Shown: positions 31,503 to 39,843 of the stretch, piece by piece
Numbering within the stretch: the stretch's first letter is position 1
Layout of the letters: every line of letters begins with the position of its first letter
DNA from: Paenibacillus sp. MZ04-78.2
Lineage (GTDB): Bacteria; Bacillota; Bacilli; Paenibacillales; NBRC-103111
NCBI RefSeq assembly: GCF_024213375.1
Contig: NZ_JANAVJ010000001.1
Span: forward strand, 186,001-250,000
DNA: 64,000 nucleotides
Reading direction: 5' to 3'
The notes under the pieces: model-generated
Seen by the model: only the letters and a program-made list of their open reading frames with translations
Databases searched by the model: none
Told to the model about the DNA's origin: nothing
Program-made: the position numbers and the translations under genes

Positions 31503-33014
31503 CTGAGAAGGGACATCTTATCCCCCCTGCATCATCGAATCAAACTGAGCATTCGGATTCTCTTTAATTTTTTGCAGCAGCGCATCGCCTTCCGTCTGCC
31601 ATTGCTTGAGCGCATCGCGTACTTGCAGCTTATTCTCGGCGACTTGCTGGAATTTTTGGGAGCCGAGGTGCTCCACTTGGTACAAGCCCGGTTTTTCACG
31701 ATAAATCTTGTAGCCCCGGCTTGGCGCAGGAAGCAACGTCGTGAATGCTTTGATATTGAGCTCAGCACCGTCCTTCGGCTTGATGTATTTTTGACGCGAT
31801 ACCAAATTGTAGGTGCTGCTGCCTTTCAGCCGGGCCCATTCCTCACTGTTGATAAATTTGATGAATTTCCAAGCGTCCTCGGCGTTCTGGGCCTTAGCGT
31901 TAATGCCCATCAGACCGTCCAGACCGATGTTGCCGCCGTATTCCGGCGCTTCCTGATGCACAGGCACCGTAACGACATCCCAATCGAACGGAGTTAAGCC
32001 TTTGATATTCGCCGCATTTTTCATGACGTTCCTATACTGGTCAAGTTGATAGTAGTTGATGATAGACATCGCTACACGGCCGGATAAGAAATCGTCGTCC
32101 ATGAACGGGTTGTAGTCTTCGTTAGATCCAGGATTGCGCCGTTTGGAGAAGTCGATCGGCTCAGGCATAATTTTCTCGGTTTTCAGCTGCAGCAGCGTTT
32201 TCCACACTTTTTCCCATTGATCGGAATCGACAATCATCTTCTCGCCTTTATCGTCAAAAGTCTTGAGATCAAGCGGCGCCGTATACATTTGTGTCGCATA
32301 GTAAAAGTCACCACCCATGCTGCGCGTCGAGAACGAGAAGCCGTACTTACGGTTTTCCCCTTCCCCTTTCGTCAATCTGCGGGCCAGATCGAACGTTTGA
32401 TCCCAGGTCAACTTGTCGGTCGGATACTGAACTCCGGCTTCATCGAATATTTTTTTATTGTAAATAAGTGCGGAGGAATTGAAGGTCGGCGCCAGCGCAT
32501 AAATTTTACCGTCACCCGCCTTTTTAATGCCTTCGATGACTGCAGGAACGATATCGGATGTATCGAATTTATCTTTCGAGATGTCCTGATCGAGCTGCTT
32601 CAGCATATTGTTGCTGATCAAATCCGGCAGCTGCTCATAGCCAACCATCACGACATCGGGCGGATTATCGCCCGTCATCACTTCTTTGAGCTTATCCATC
32701 GGATCTTTCGGCTTTTCTTTCGGATCTGGCCGGCCGCCATACATGTAACGGTCATCCGATGTCGAGATAAGTTCAAGCTTAATGTTCGGATTCGCGAATT
32801 CGAACAATTCGGTGAAGCGTTGACGGAAATACTCATCGTTGCCATATCCCGTGGTTGCGATTCGAAGCACTTTCTCACTTTTGCTGTCCCCGCTGCCGGA
32901 TTTTGTGCAGGCAACCAGTGTCGGCGCCATCAAGCCGACGCAGAGCGATACGGCTACCGTCTTCTTAACATATTTTTGCATGTTCAGGATCCCCCCAGAT
33001 TGGTTTTTATGTAT
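31503..33014. repeat. Tandem duplication, right copy (solute-binding protein unit)
   Basis: Same unit as 29887-31393, six bases longer inside the gene, separated from it by about 110 unrelated bases. Confidence 0.9.
31518..32981 (-). CDS. Extracellular solute-binding lipoprotein, copy 2
   Basis: A 487-residue paralogue of the downstream gene, with the same signal peptide, lipobox cysteine and ribosome site. Differences cluster in likely ligand-facing loops: ATQMYTAPL against ATRMYTAPL, SFSTRSMGGDFYY against SFTPENMGDDIYY, and an extra DD near residue 310. That is consistent with altered binding rather than decay. It follows the AbrB-fused ATPase by about 166 bases. Confidence 0.85.
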   Translation of the reverse strand: MQKYVKKTVAVSLCVGLMAPTLVACTKSGSGDSKSEKVLRIATTGYGNDEYFRQRFTELFEFANPNIKLELISTSDDRYMYGGRPDPKEKPKDPMDKLKEVMTGDNPPDVVMVGYEQLPDLISNNMLKQLDQDISKDKFDTSDIVPAVIEGIKKAGDGKIYALAPTFNSSALIYNKKIFDEAGVQYPTDKLTWDQTFDLARRLTKGEGENRKYGFSFSTRSMGGDFYYATQMYTAPLDLKTFDDKGEKMIVDSDQWEKVWKTLLQLKTEKIMPEPIDFSKRRNPGSNEDYNPFMDDDFLSGRVAMSIINYYQLDQYRNVMKNAANIKGLTPFDWDVVTVPVHQEAPEYGGNIGLDGLMGINAKAQNAEDAWKFIKFINSEEWARLKGSSTYNLVSRQKYIKPKDGAELNIKAFTTLLPAPSRGYKIYREKPGLYQVEHLGSQKFQQVAENKLQVRDALKQWQTEGDALLQKIKENPNAQFDSMMQGG

Positions 33015-33147
33015 GATCTAGGTTGTTAACGTCGACGCCAATAAGCTGGCGCTTAACGACAGCTGCACCGTTCTCCCGGCGCACTTGTTCATGTTTCAGA
33101 TCCTCATCGGGTAATATGCTTCTCTCTGCTGCCCGCAATCCTTCGTG

Positions 33148-34026
33148 CTAATCCAGCGACTTCGGCGTACGTATAATAATTTTCTCGCCGTCGAATTCCA
33201 TCGATGCCTTTCCTTCGATCCCGAGCGCCTGCAAATACGCCCTTGGAATTTGAAGCCGTCCCGCCCGGTCGAGCACGACATATTCTTCATGAACATCGTG
33301 AATCGATCCGTGCGATGCCGCCGCTTCGCCTTCGGCGTCCAAGTTCGGGTTGCGCTTGACGAATTCGGTGCTCGTCATCCCGTCGCGGATGGCGACGACG
33401 CGGTCTACTTTTCCAGCAAGTGCCATATCGTGGGTTACGATAACGATAGTCACGCCAAGCTCGGAATTCAGATGCCGGAAAATGTCCATGATCATATCCG
33501 ACGTCCGCGTATCGACGGAACCGGTCGGTTCGTCAGCCAGAAGCAAGGACGGTCGATTCGCGAGCGCAATGGCAATCGCCACCCGCTGCTGCTCGCCGCC
33601 CGACAACTGCTGCAGCTTGCTGTTGATCCGCTCTTTGAGGCCGACCCACTCCAGCAGCTGCTTCGCATAGGCGCGGTCGTATTGGCCGCTGAGTATCATC
33701 GGCATTTCTACATTCTCGAGCGCCGTCAAGTAAGGAATAAGGTTGCGCGCATTGTTCTGCCAGATGAAGCCGACGGTTTTGCGCTTGTACTGCACCAGCT
33801 CGTCGTCCGTTATTTTCAGCAGGTTCCATTCGCCCACGCGCACCTGGCCGGCGGAGGGGCGGTCCAGCCCCCCCAGAATGTTCAATAACGTCGACTTGCC
33901 GCTGCCGCTGTTTCCGATGATCGCCATCATTTCCCCTTGGGCGACGGAAATGTTCAGCCCTGTAAGCGCAACGACCTCGATATCGTCGGTTTTGTATATT
34001 TTGACGAGTCCGTCGCAATGAATCAC
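33148..34026 (-). CDS. MacB/LolD-type ABC ATPase with C-terminal AbrB-like domain
   Basis: A 292-residue protein. Residues 1-225 are a complete ATPase: Walker A GNSGSGKST, signature LSGGEQQR, Walker B LLLADEPTGSVD, H-loop VTHD. After a linker, residues about 245-290 (EEYVVLDRAGRLQIPRAYLQ, then LGIEGKASMEFDGEKIIIR) match the swapped-hairpin SpoVT-AbrB fold, normally found in DNA-binding transition-state regulators and MraZ. Four bases separate it from the permease gene. The extra domain could dimerise, bind DNA or bind another ligand; this is inference. Confidence 0.85.
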   Translation of the reverse strand: MIHCDGLVKIYKTDDIEVVALTGLNISVAQGEMMAIIGNSGSGKSTLLNILGGLDRPSAGQVRVGEWNLLKITDDELVQYKRKTVGFIWQNNARNLIPYLTALENVEMPMILSGQYDRAYAKQLLEWVGLKERINSKLQQLSGGEQQRVAIAIALANRPSLLLADEPTGSVDTRTSDMIMDIFRHLNSELGVTIVIVTHDMALAGKVDRVVAIRDGMTSTEFVKRNPNLDAEGEAAASHGSIHDVHEEYVVLDRAGRLQIPRAYLQALGIEGKASMEFDGEKIIIRTPKSLD

Positions 34027-34030
34027 TGTA

Positions 34031-36928
34031 TCATTTCTCCTCTCCCAGCTTCACAGCCTGGTGTACGCGCAGCCTCCTGATGTGAAGGAACAACAACCCG
34101 GCGCCGGTCAGCATCATAACGGCGATGACGACATACAGCTGATCGGTATCTCTCGCATCGAATATAACGCGGAACGGAGGCACCTGCGTCTTGACGTTGT
34201 CCGCGGTTTGCAGGAACGGCAGGAACAAGTAGCTTGTCAGTTTGCCGATGCCGAGACCGAGTCCAATGGCCAGACCGGCGGTAAACAGCTGCTCGAGCAG
34301 CAGCATGCCTGTAAGCTGTCGTCGCGACAACCCCATGGCGCGCAGCACACCGAACTGAACGACCCTGCTGGACAAGTTGAAAAACCAGTATAAAATGTAG
34401 CCGATCAACGAGACAAGAACGGATACGAGAAAGCCGAGGCTCAAGATGCCGAACACGCCGCCGCGCGCCGGATGCTTTTTCTGCGTGATCAGTTCGTTGC
34501 GGACGTCTTTGACGCTGGCAATGCCGATTTTCTTTGCTTTGAGCGCTTCAATGATCGGCGTTACCTTGGCTCCGTCTTTCATTTTCATCCATACATCATA
34601 AGGTGTAACAGGCGCCTGATCGAACACATAGTCGAGGTTAGCGATAAAAAACGGCGTCTGATCCGGATACTGGCTCGGCCAATAAGGCACGGTAGCTACC
34701 ACGATAAACTCGACTGGCTGGCTGGAAACCGATATGCTGATCAAATCCCCCGATTTGATATGATGTTTATCTGCGAAAGAGGTCGGGATGATGACCGCCT
34801 GCTCGTATTGCCCCAACAAATTCAAGTAGTTGTAGGGATGCGTTTTGTACAAGTCTTTGCGGAACCAGCCCACCTTGGCGAAATCGACGTTATCGACGCC
34901 CATCAGCATGCCCTGTCCGAGAGACTTGCCGGAAACGACCACGTTCCCTTTCGATTGCAGCACACGGGCAACATGCTCGACGCCTTCCAGTTCCCGAAAC
35001 ACTTGGAACGGAGGCTCGATGTAACGCAGCTTCGGCGGCGGGCCTTCCCCCGGACCTCCAGGCTGACCGCCGCCTCCCTGACCGGGATTCTTGCCTCCGG
35101 CTCCGCCTTTCCCCTGTCCTTGGCCTTGTCCGCCCTTGTTCTGGTTAGACGTTGACGGCAGATCTTCGGCTACGGAGGTCCATTCCGCTCTCATAATAAC
35201 ATCGGTACCGTAGGCATAAAGCACCCGCTCGGTCGAGTTCAAATCGATCGTCCGAGCCGCAGAAGCGTTGTAGATCCCGAGCCCGAGCGTCAAAATGAGC
35301 AGCAGCATGAGCGGATAGTACGCCGTAGACGAACGCGAGAGCTGGGTCAGCGTCAGGTAGACGGGAACCGGAAGCAGCCTTTTGCCCAGCCAATTGCCGA
35401 AGCGAAGCAGCCACGGGAAAATGCGCAGGAAGAACAATCCAAGCGCAATGATCGACAATGCCGGAATAAAAAACAGCAGCGGGTTCACGCTCAACTGATC
35501 GGTCGTAAGCCCGGTCCGGCTGAATAAATCCTGCCGGTCGTGAAACAGGTAATACCCGTAGCCCACCAGACCGATCAGCACCACATCCAAAAACCAGCGC
35601 TGCCAAAACGGTTTTCGATCCGATCTGGCCAGCTTCTGCTTATAGCTGACGATGGAGGCTTTGGCGTAGACAATGGCCGGAATAATACTGGCCATCAGCG
35701 CAATTACGACTGCGCCCACGCCGTACAGCAGCGCTTCAGTCGATACCCCGACAGGTACCGCCTTGCGGTCGACGAACGACAGGAACCCGCTGGACGAACC
35801 TATGCTTTTCGCCATAAACCAGCCGAGAAGCGGACCGATGATCATTGCAACCGCACCGAGCAGCAGCCCTTCGAGCAAATAAATCCAGATGATTTGATTC
35901 GTACTGCCGCCCCGGCTGCGGATTACGGCAATGACGGTGCGCTGGCGGTCGAGCGATTGTCTCGCGTTCATGACGATATAATAGAACACCATGGCGATCA
36001 TCGGCGCCGCCAATGTAAAGAGCAGCATTTGCAGCTGCAAGCTCTGCACCTTAAATTCCTGCAGCAGCGGGATAAACGAAATATCCACCCTTGTGTTCTT
36101 GAGCTTTTGGAACAAGACGATATCCAAACGTTCCAGCTTCGTCTGGAGCGAGGACAGCTGGCTTGTCTTGATTTCCCGCAAATCAAAGGCATAGTACCAA
36201 TTAGATAAGCTAAGCGGGATTTTTTTGCTTTTCAGCACATAATCGTTAAAGCCGGCTTCGCTCATAAAAAAGGACGTAAGCAGGCCTTCCATGCCTTGAT
36301 ACCAATACTGATCGGTATCGTTCTTCGGCTTGAACGTTCCCGTCACCTTCACTTTGAGCGGGGCAATGCCGTTTCCGCCGCTGATCGGATAATTGAAGAC
36401 GTCACCGATATGCAGGTCGTTGCGGAACATCGCTTCCTCGTGAATAACGGCTTCGATGATTCCGCCCTGCGGCTGCTCGGAGAACCACTGCCCCTGCGTC
36501 AGCTCGACTTGATCCTTCAAGCCGTTCTGAGCCATCAGCGTCATCTGCCGGCGTTTACTCGGATCGACCTTGCTGGTATCCTCGGGCGTAATTTGCGAGC
36601 CGCGAATGGAATACGTCCGTACATATGCCTGATACGGGAACGCAATGTCCTTGGGCAAATCTTCCTTTATGTACTGGTCAACGTCAGTGAGCGCATTCAG
36701 ATCGGCTTTTTCGTTGCCGGACGCTTGATACCGGATCATGACGGCGCCAGCGGAAAGCCCGTTATTCTTCTCCTCCAGCGATTTCGACACGACGCGCTTG
36801 AGCGAGCCGTCGGAATACATCGGGATGCTGGTCGTAAAAGCGACGGCCATAATGAGGCCGGCGAGCGTGCTGAGCGTCAGCCAGCGCGTGTTCCACATTT
36901 TACGGAATAAAAACCGGAGCATCGCCAT
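34031..36928 (-). CDS. Large FtsX/MacB-type ABC permease
   Basis: A 965-residue membrane protein with a duplicated FtsX organisation. There is an N-terminal helix (RWLTLSTLAGLIMAVAF), an extracytoplasmic MacB-like domain (about 45-290), and three to four helices (about 300-440). A second block follows with helices near 460-560, a second external domain holding a Gly/Gln/Pro-rich insert (about 610-650), and three final helices. Such permeases work by mechanotransmission with MacB/LolD ATPases to move lipoproteins, peptides or toxins. The start ATG overlaps the adaptor stop (TAATG), and the ATPase follows directly. Confidence 0.85.
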   Translation of the reverse strand: MAMLRFLFRKMWNTRWLTLSTLAGLIMAVAFTTSIPMYSDGSLKRVVSKSLEEKNNGLSAGAVMIRYQASGNEKADLNALTDVDQYIKEDLPKDIAFPYQAYVRTYSIRGSQITPEDTSKVDPSKRRQMTLMAQNGLKDQVELTQGQWFSEQPQGGIIEAVIHEEAMFRNDLHIGDVFNYPISGGNGIAPLKVKVTGTFKPKNDTDQYWYQGMEGLLTSFFMSEAGFNDYVLKSKKIPLSLSNWYYAFDLREIKTSQLSSLQTKLERLDIVLFQKLKNTRVDISFIPLLQEFKVQSLQLQMLLFTLAAPMIAMVFYYIVMNARQSLDRQRTVIAVIRSRGGSTNQIIWIYLLEGLLLGAVAMIIGPLLGWFMAKSIGSSSGFLSFVDRKAVPVGVSTEALLYGVGAVVIALMASIIPAIVYAKASIVSYKQKLARSDRKPFWQRWFLDVVLIGLVGYGYYLFHDRQDLFSRTGLTTDQLSVNPLLFFIPALSIIALGLFFLRIFPWLLRFGNWLGKRLLPVPVYLTLTQLSRSSTAYYPLMLLLILTLGLGIYNASAARTIDLNSTERVLYAYGTDVIMRAEWTSVAEDLPSTSNQNKGGQGQGQGKGGAGGKNPGQGGGGQPGGPGEGPPPKLRYIEPPFQVFRELEGVEHVARVLQSKGNVVVSGKSLGQGMLMGVDNVDFAKVGWFRKDLYKTHPYNYLNLLGQYEQAVIIPTSFADKHHIKSGDLISISVSSQPVEFIVVATVPYWPSQYPDQTPFFIANLDYVFDQAPVTPYDVWMKMKDGAKVTPIIEALKAKKIGIASVKDVRNELITQKKHPARGGVFGILSLGFLVSVLVSLIGYILYWFFNLSSRVVQFGVLRAMGLSRRQLTGMLLLEQLFTAGLAIGLGLGIGKLTSYLFLPFLQTADNVKTQVPPFRVIFDARDTDQLYVVIAVMMLTGAGLLFLHIRRLRVHQAVKLGEEK

Positions 36929-38031
36929 TAGCGTCCCACTACTTTCTGCCCTGCCGTGAGACCTTTCACAATCTCTACAGCCGTCGACGTCTGCAATCCG
37001 ATTTCGACGTCCACTTCGCGCTTGTTGCCTTTATCGTCCACAACCTGCACGTAATTGCGGCCCGCATACGAACGAAGAGCGGCAGGCGGAATCGTAACCG
37101 CGTTTTCCTTGCGCTGGGTAATAATTTTCACGCTGAGCGGCGTTCCGTGGGAAAGCCCCTCGGGAAATTGGTCAAGCTGGATCAGCAAATAGTTGTCGAT
37201 CGAATCCGCCTTTTTCTGCTGGCCTCCGCCCTGGCCCCCGCTGTTCCCGTTGTTATTGTTCTCGGCCTTCGGATTCGGAAGCTTCGACACTTTGCCTTTG
37301 ACCTTGCCCACGCCGTTGATGTCCGCAACGACCTCCATGCCAATGGCTACTTTCGACAAGCTGTCCGCGCTAATGGTTGCAGCCACCGTAAGCTGAGACA
37401 AATCCGCGATTGTGGCGACCGCATCGTAAGCCCTGGCCGTATCCCCTTTTTTCATATAAACCGAAATAATCGTACCTGTATAAGGAGCCATCAGCTTGGC
37501 GCCGGCAATCGTTTTTTCAAGCGTGGTTACTTCTTCCTTTTTTAATTCAAATTCGATTTTGTCCCGCTCCAGCTGCTCGGGGCCTGTCTCGTCGGCTTTG
37601 CGCAGCTTTTCGATCATACCTAACTCATCCTGGCGCGTCTGCAGCCGTTTCTGCCGCAATTTGTTCTCCTGCTCCGTGACGTCGAGATCGGCGATCAATT
37701 GCCCGCTCTCAACCTTGTCTCCGGTTTTGACCAAGAAGGATTTAATGCGCCGGTTGGCATCATCCGTAAAGTATAAGTCTTCTTCTACGGTCGACATCAG
37801 CTTCCCGGAGAGAGGAACGTCGAATTCCAGCGTCTCGGTTTTAACGACATACTCCGGTTTTTTGGATAGTTGGGGCGGGGTTATAGCCGGTATCGCTTCC
37901 TCCTCATCCTCCTTTGGCAGCAACGAGCATCCGGACGACAATGCGAGGGATGCGGCGATGCAAACGAGCAGCAATGGCCTGCCCGTTTTTTTAATTACTG
38001 ATAAATTTTCCATCCACCATTTCGAATACAC
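36928..38031 (-). CDS. Lipoprotein efflux adaptor (HlyD/MacA-like)
   Basis: About 367 residues. Lipobox LSSGC follows a hydrophobic signal, then an acidic/Pro linker, biotinyl-lipoyl-like segments (KSFLVKTGDKVESGQLIADL and APYTGTIISVYMKKGDTARA), a short coiled-coil hairpin, a beta-barrel domain with an Asn/Gly/Gln-rich insert (about 255-275), and the MacA-like C-terminal domain. GTG 38031 was chosen because GGAGG lies nine bases before it; ATG 38013 is the alternative and keeps the signal. It overlaps the upstream ATPase by about 41 bases, implying coupling. Confidence 0.82.
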   Translation of the reverse strand: MYSKWWMENLSVIKKTGRPLLLVCIAASLALSSGCSLLPKEDEEEAIPAITPPQLSKKPEYVVKTETLEFDVPLSGKLMSTVEEDLYFTDDANRRIKSFLVKTGDKVESGQLIADLDVTEQENKLRQKRLQTRQDELGMIEKLRKADETGPEQLERDKIEFELKKEEVTTLEKTIAGAKLMAPYTGTIISVYMKKGDTARAYDAVATIADLSQLTVAATISADSLSKVAIGMEVVADINGVGKVKGKVSKLPNPKAENNNNGNSGGQGGGQQKKADSIDNYLLIQLDQFPEGLSHGTPLSVKIITQRKENAVTIPPAALRSYAGRNYVQVVDDKGNKREVDVEIGLQTSTAVEIVKGLTAGQKVVGR

Positions 38032-38845
38032 GGTCGGCAACCTCCATTATTGTCGGATCATGCGTTGTCATGCAAATCGTCATGCGTTCAGTACGGATAA
38101 TATCCCGGAATACCGCCATGACTTGCGCGCCCATTTGTGAATCGAGCTCCGCCGTCGGCTCGTCGGCAAGCAGCAGACTGGGCTTGTGCGCGATAGCTTT
38201 GGCAATAGCGACACGCTGCTGCTCCCCGCCCGACAGTTCGAACGGACGATGATGCATCCGCTTGCCGAGGCCCACCAGTTCCAGACAATGGGTGACGCGG
38301 GGCTTCCACTCCGATCGGGGAACTTTCGCCATTCGCAGTGACAATTCCACATTTTCCCACGCGGACAAAAGAGGCATTAAAGCAAACGATTGAAAAATAA
38401 AGCCGAATTCTTTTCTTCTTATGTACGTCCGCTGATCGTCACTGCATTCATGGAACGGATATTCCTTGAACATGATTTGTCCCCGGTTCGGCTGGTCCAG
38501 ACCGCCGATCATGTTAAGCAGGGTCGTTTTCCCCGAGCCGGATCGGCCTTTCAGCATAACGAGTTGCATCGGATACAACTCCATATCGATTCCCTTGAGC
38601 ACATGAAGCTGTTGTCCTCCGACAGGAAATGAACGCTCCACTCCCGTTACGGTAAGGAGTGGGATACTCGTGTCAATGGGTGGTCTGGTATCGATCTGGA
38701 CACCCTCACCGTCGCTTGCCGCAGCCGCTTCCCCGTCGGCCAAAGCTTCCGGCAGCCCGGCGCTGATCTCCTGCGGAGCGGCTGGCACGGCGGCTGCCGC
38801 TTCATTCTGCGCTTCGTTCTTAGGTTTGCGCAGCCATCGGAACAT
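37991..38845 (-). CDS. MacB/LolD-type ABC ATPase with Ala-rich N-terminal extension
   Basis: A 284-residue protein, first gene of the export cluster. Residues 1-60 are Ala/Glu/Pro-rich and probably disordered. The rest is a full ATPase: Walker A GRSGSGKTT, signature LSGGEQQR, Walker B LLLADEPTAELD, H-loop TTHD. AAGGAGGGG precedes the ATG. Having two different ATPases in one cluster with a single two-block permease suggests either a heteromeric engine or a second, unlinked permease. Confidence 0.87.
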   Translation of the reverse strand: MFRWLRKPKNEAQNEAAAAVPAAPQEISAGLPEALADGEAAAASDGEGVQIDTRPPIDTSIPLLTVTGVERSFPVGGQQLHVLKGIDMELYPMQLVMLKGRSGSGKTTLLNMIGGLDQPNRGQIMFKEYPFHECSDDQRTYIRRKEFGFIFQSFALMPLLSAWENVELSLRMAKVPRSEWKPRVTHCLELVGLGKRMHHRPFELSGGEQQRVAIAKAIAHKPSLLLADEPTAELDSQMGAQVMAVFRDIIRTERMTICMTTHDPTIMEVADRVFEMVDGKFISN

Positions 38846-38931
38846 GTGGCCCCTCCTTCTAAGCGTTCTGTAAATCTGTAAAATCATGTAACGCTAATAT
38901 AATAGACGCCTCTTAACACAAAAAAGTTACA

Positions 38932-38951
38932 AAAAAACTATAGTTTTTTTA
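38932..38951. promoter_or_regulatory. Perfect 20-bp palindrome upstream of the export cluster
   Basis: AAAAAAACTATAGTTTTTTT, about 87 bases upstream of the first ATPase start, in an AT-rich stretch. It may be an operator; it is not placed like a terminator of any gene. No reliable -35/-10 pair was found beside it. Confidence 0.45.
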
Positions 38952-39059
38952 GTTTTAAAGTGTTTTTTTTACGTTTTTCGACTGACGAAGCAGCTCCGGT
39001 ACTTTAGTCAGGGTCCGAAAGTGCACAGGGCATAGTAAGCATGTTCGGTCATGCAAAAT

Positions 39060-39092
39060 AGCCCCGCACGCAAATACTTTGCGTACGGGGCT
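39060..39092 (-). terminator. Terminator of dnaD
   Basis: AGCCCCGTACGCAAA pairs with TTGCGTGCGGGGCT with a four-base loop, followed by ATTTTG, 16 bases after the dnaD stop. Confidence 0.75.
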
Positions 39093-39107
39093 GCTTCTTT
39101 TTCCCGC

Positions 39108-39788
39108 TTAGCGGGACCGGAACTTCTGCGAGTGCTCCTTCGCCTGCTCGACGGTCGTGATTCGGTTGCGCTGCCACTCCAGCAAGATCCGGTCGATGTA
39201 CCGGAAATGCAGCTTGCCGGCGAACACCGCTTCCTTAAGACCGGCGAGGATAAGCTCCTCCGGATAGCGATCTTTGTCGATCCACCCCGATATCGACTCC
39301 AGCTCCATCGGAGTGAGCGGTCGACCAAATTCGTTTTCGAAAATCGAAAAAATATCTTTTCGCTCCGCTTTGCCCGTCCGCTCGGCCTGTTTCCTGGCCG
39401 CGAGCTCCGCCTGATGCTCCTCGATACGGCACTCGGCGAGCCGGTTCAGCAGCGGCCTTAAGTTATATGCTTCGCTGTGGACTCCCGTAACGGGATCTTC
39501 GATCTCGTCGATTTGCAGCAGCTGTTCCCGGATCAGCTTTTGCAGCACGGCAATCACTTTCTCCTGCGGCAGCGACATGCGGGCTTGAAGCTCTTCCAAT
39601 GTCGGAAAATCTTTATTTTCCTTTTGTTTAAACGCCATGACATGAAGAATAAGCATCACGTCCGGCTCCATCAGCCCAAGCTGTTTGTAATATTTGAACA
39701 GCCAGTAGGGAACGTCGACGTTCCCGTCCTGCCAGCCCGCGAGCAGCACGGACGGCAGCTCTTTCGTGTCGTAATCGCTACGTCTCAT
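39108..39788 (-). CDS. dnaD: DnaD replication initiation protein
   Basis: A 226-residue protein with the N-terminal winged-helix DDBH1 domain (VPYWLFKYYKQLGLMEPDVM, about 25-100) and the C-terminal DDBH2 domain with the FENEFGRPLTPMELE and RYIDRILLEWQR motifs. DnaD helps DnaA/DnaB load the replicative helicase. ATG 39788 follows GTAGGG. It lies 55 bases after asnS, the same order as in Bacillus, but nth does not follow; the next unit is the unrelated export cluster. Confidence 0.9.
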   Translation of the reverse strand: MRRSDYDTKELPSVLLAGWQDGNVDVPYWLFKYYKQLGLMEPDVMLILHVMAFKQKENKDFPTLEELQARMSLPQEKVIAVLQKLIREQLLQIDEIEDPVTGVHSEAYNLRPLLNRLAECRIEEHQAELAARKQAERTGKAERKDIFSIFENEFGRPLTPMELESISGWIDKDRYPEELILAGLKEAVFAGKLHFRYIDRILLEWQRNRITTVEQAKEHSQKFRSR

Positions 39789-39843
39789 GCCTACCCTACT
39801 TTCCACTTACAGACTCGCAAGAGTCGACTTCCGCATGCAGACC

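Noticed and set aside
38888-38930. Sigma-A promoter of the ABC export cluster
   Set aside because: Several AT-rich hexamers resemble a -10, but none has a -35 at acceptable spacing.
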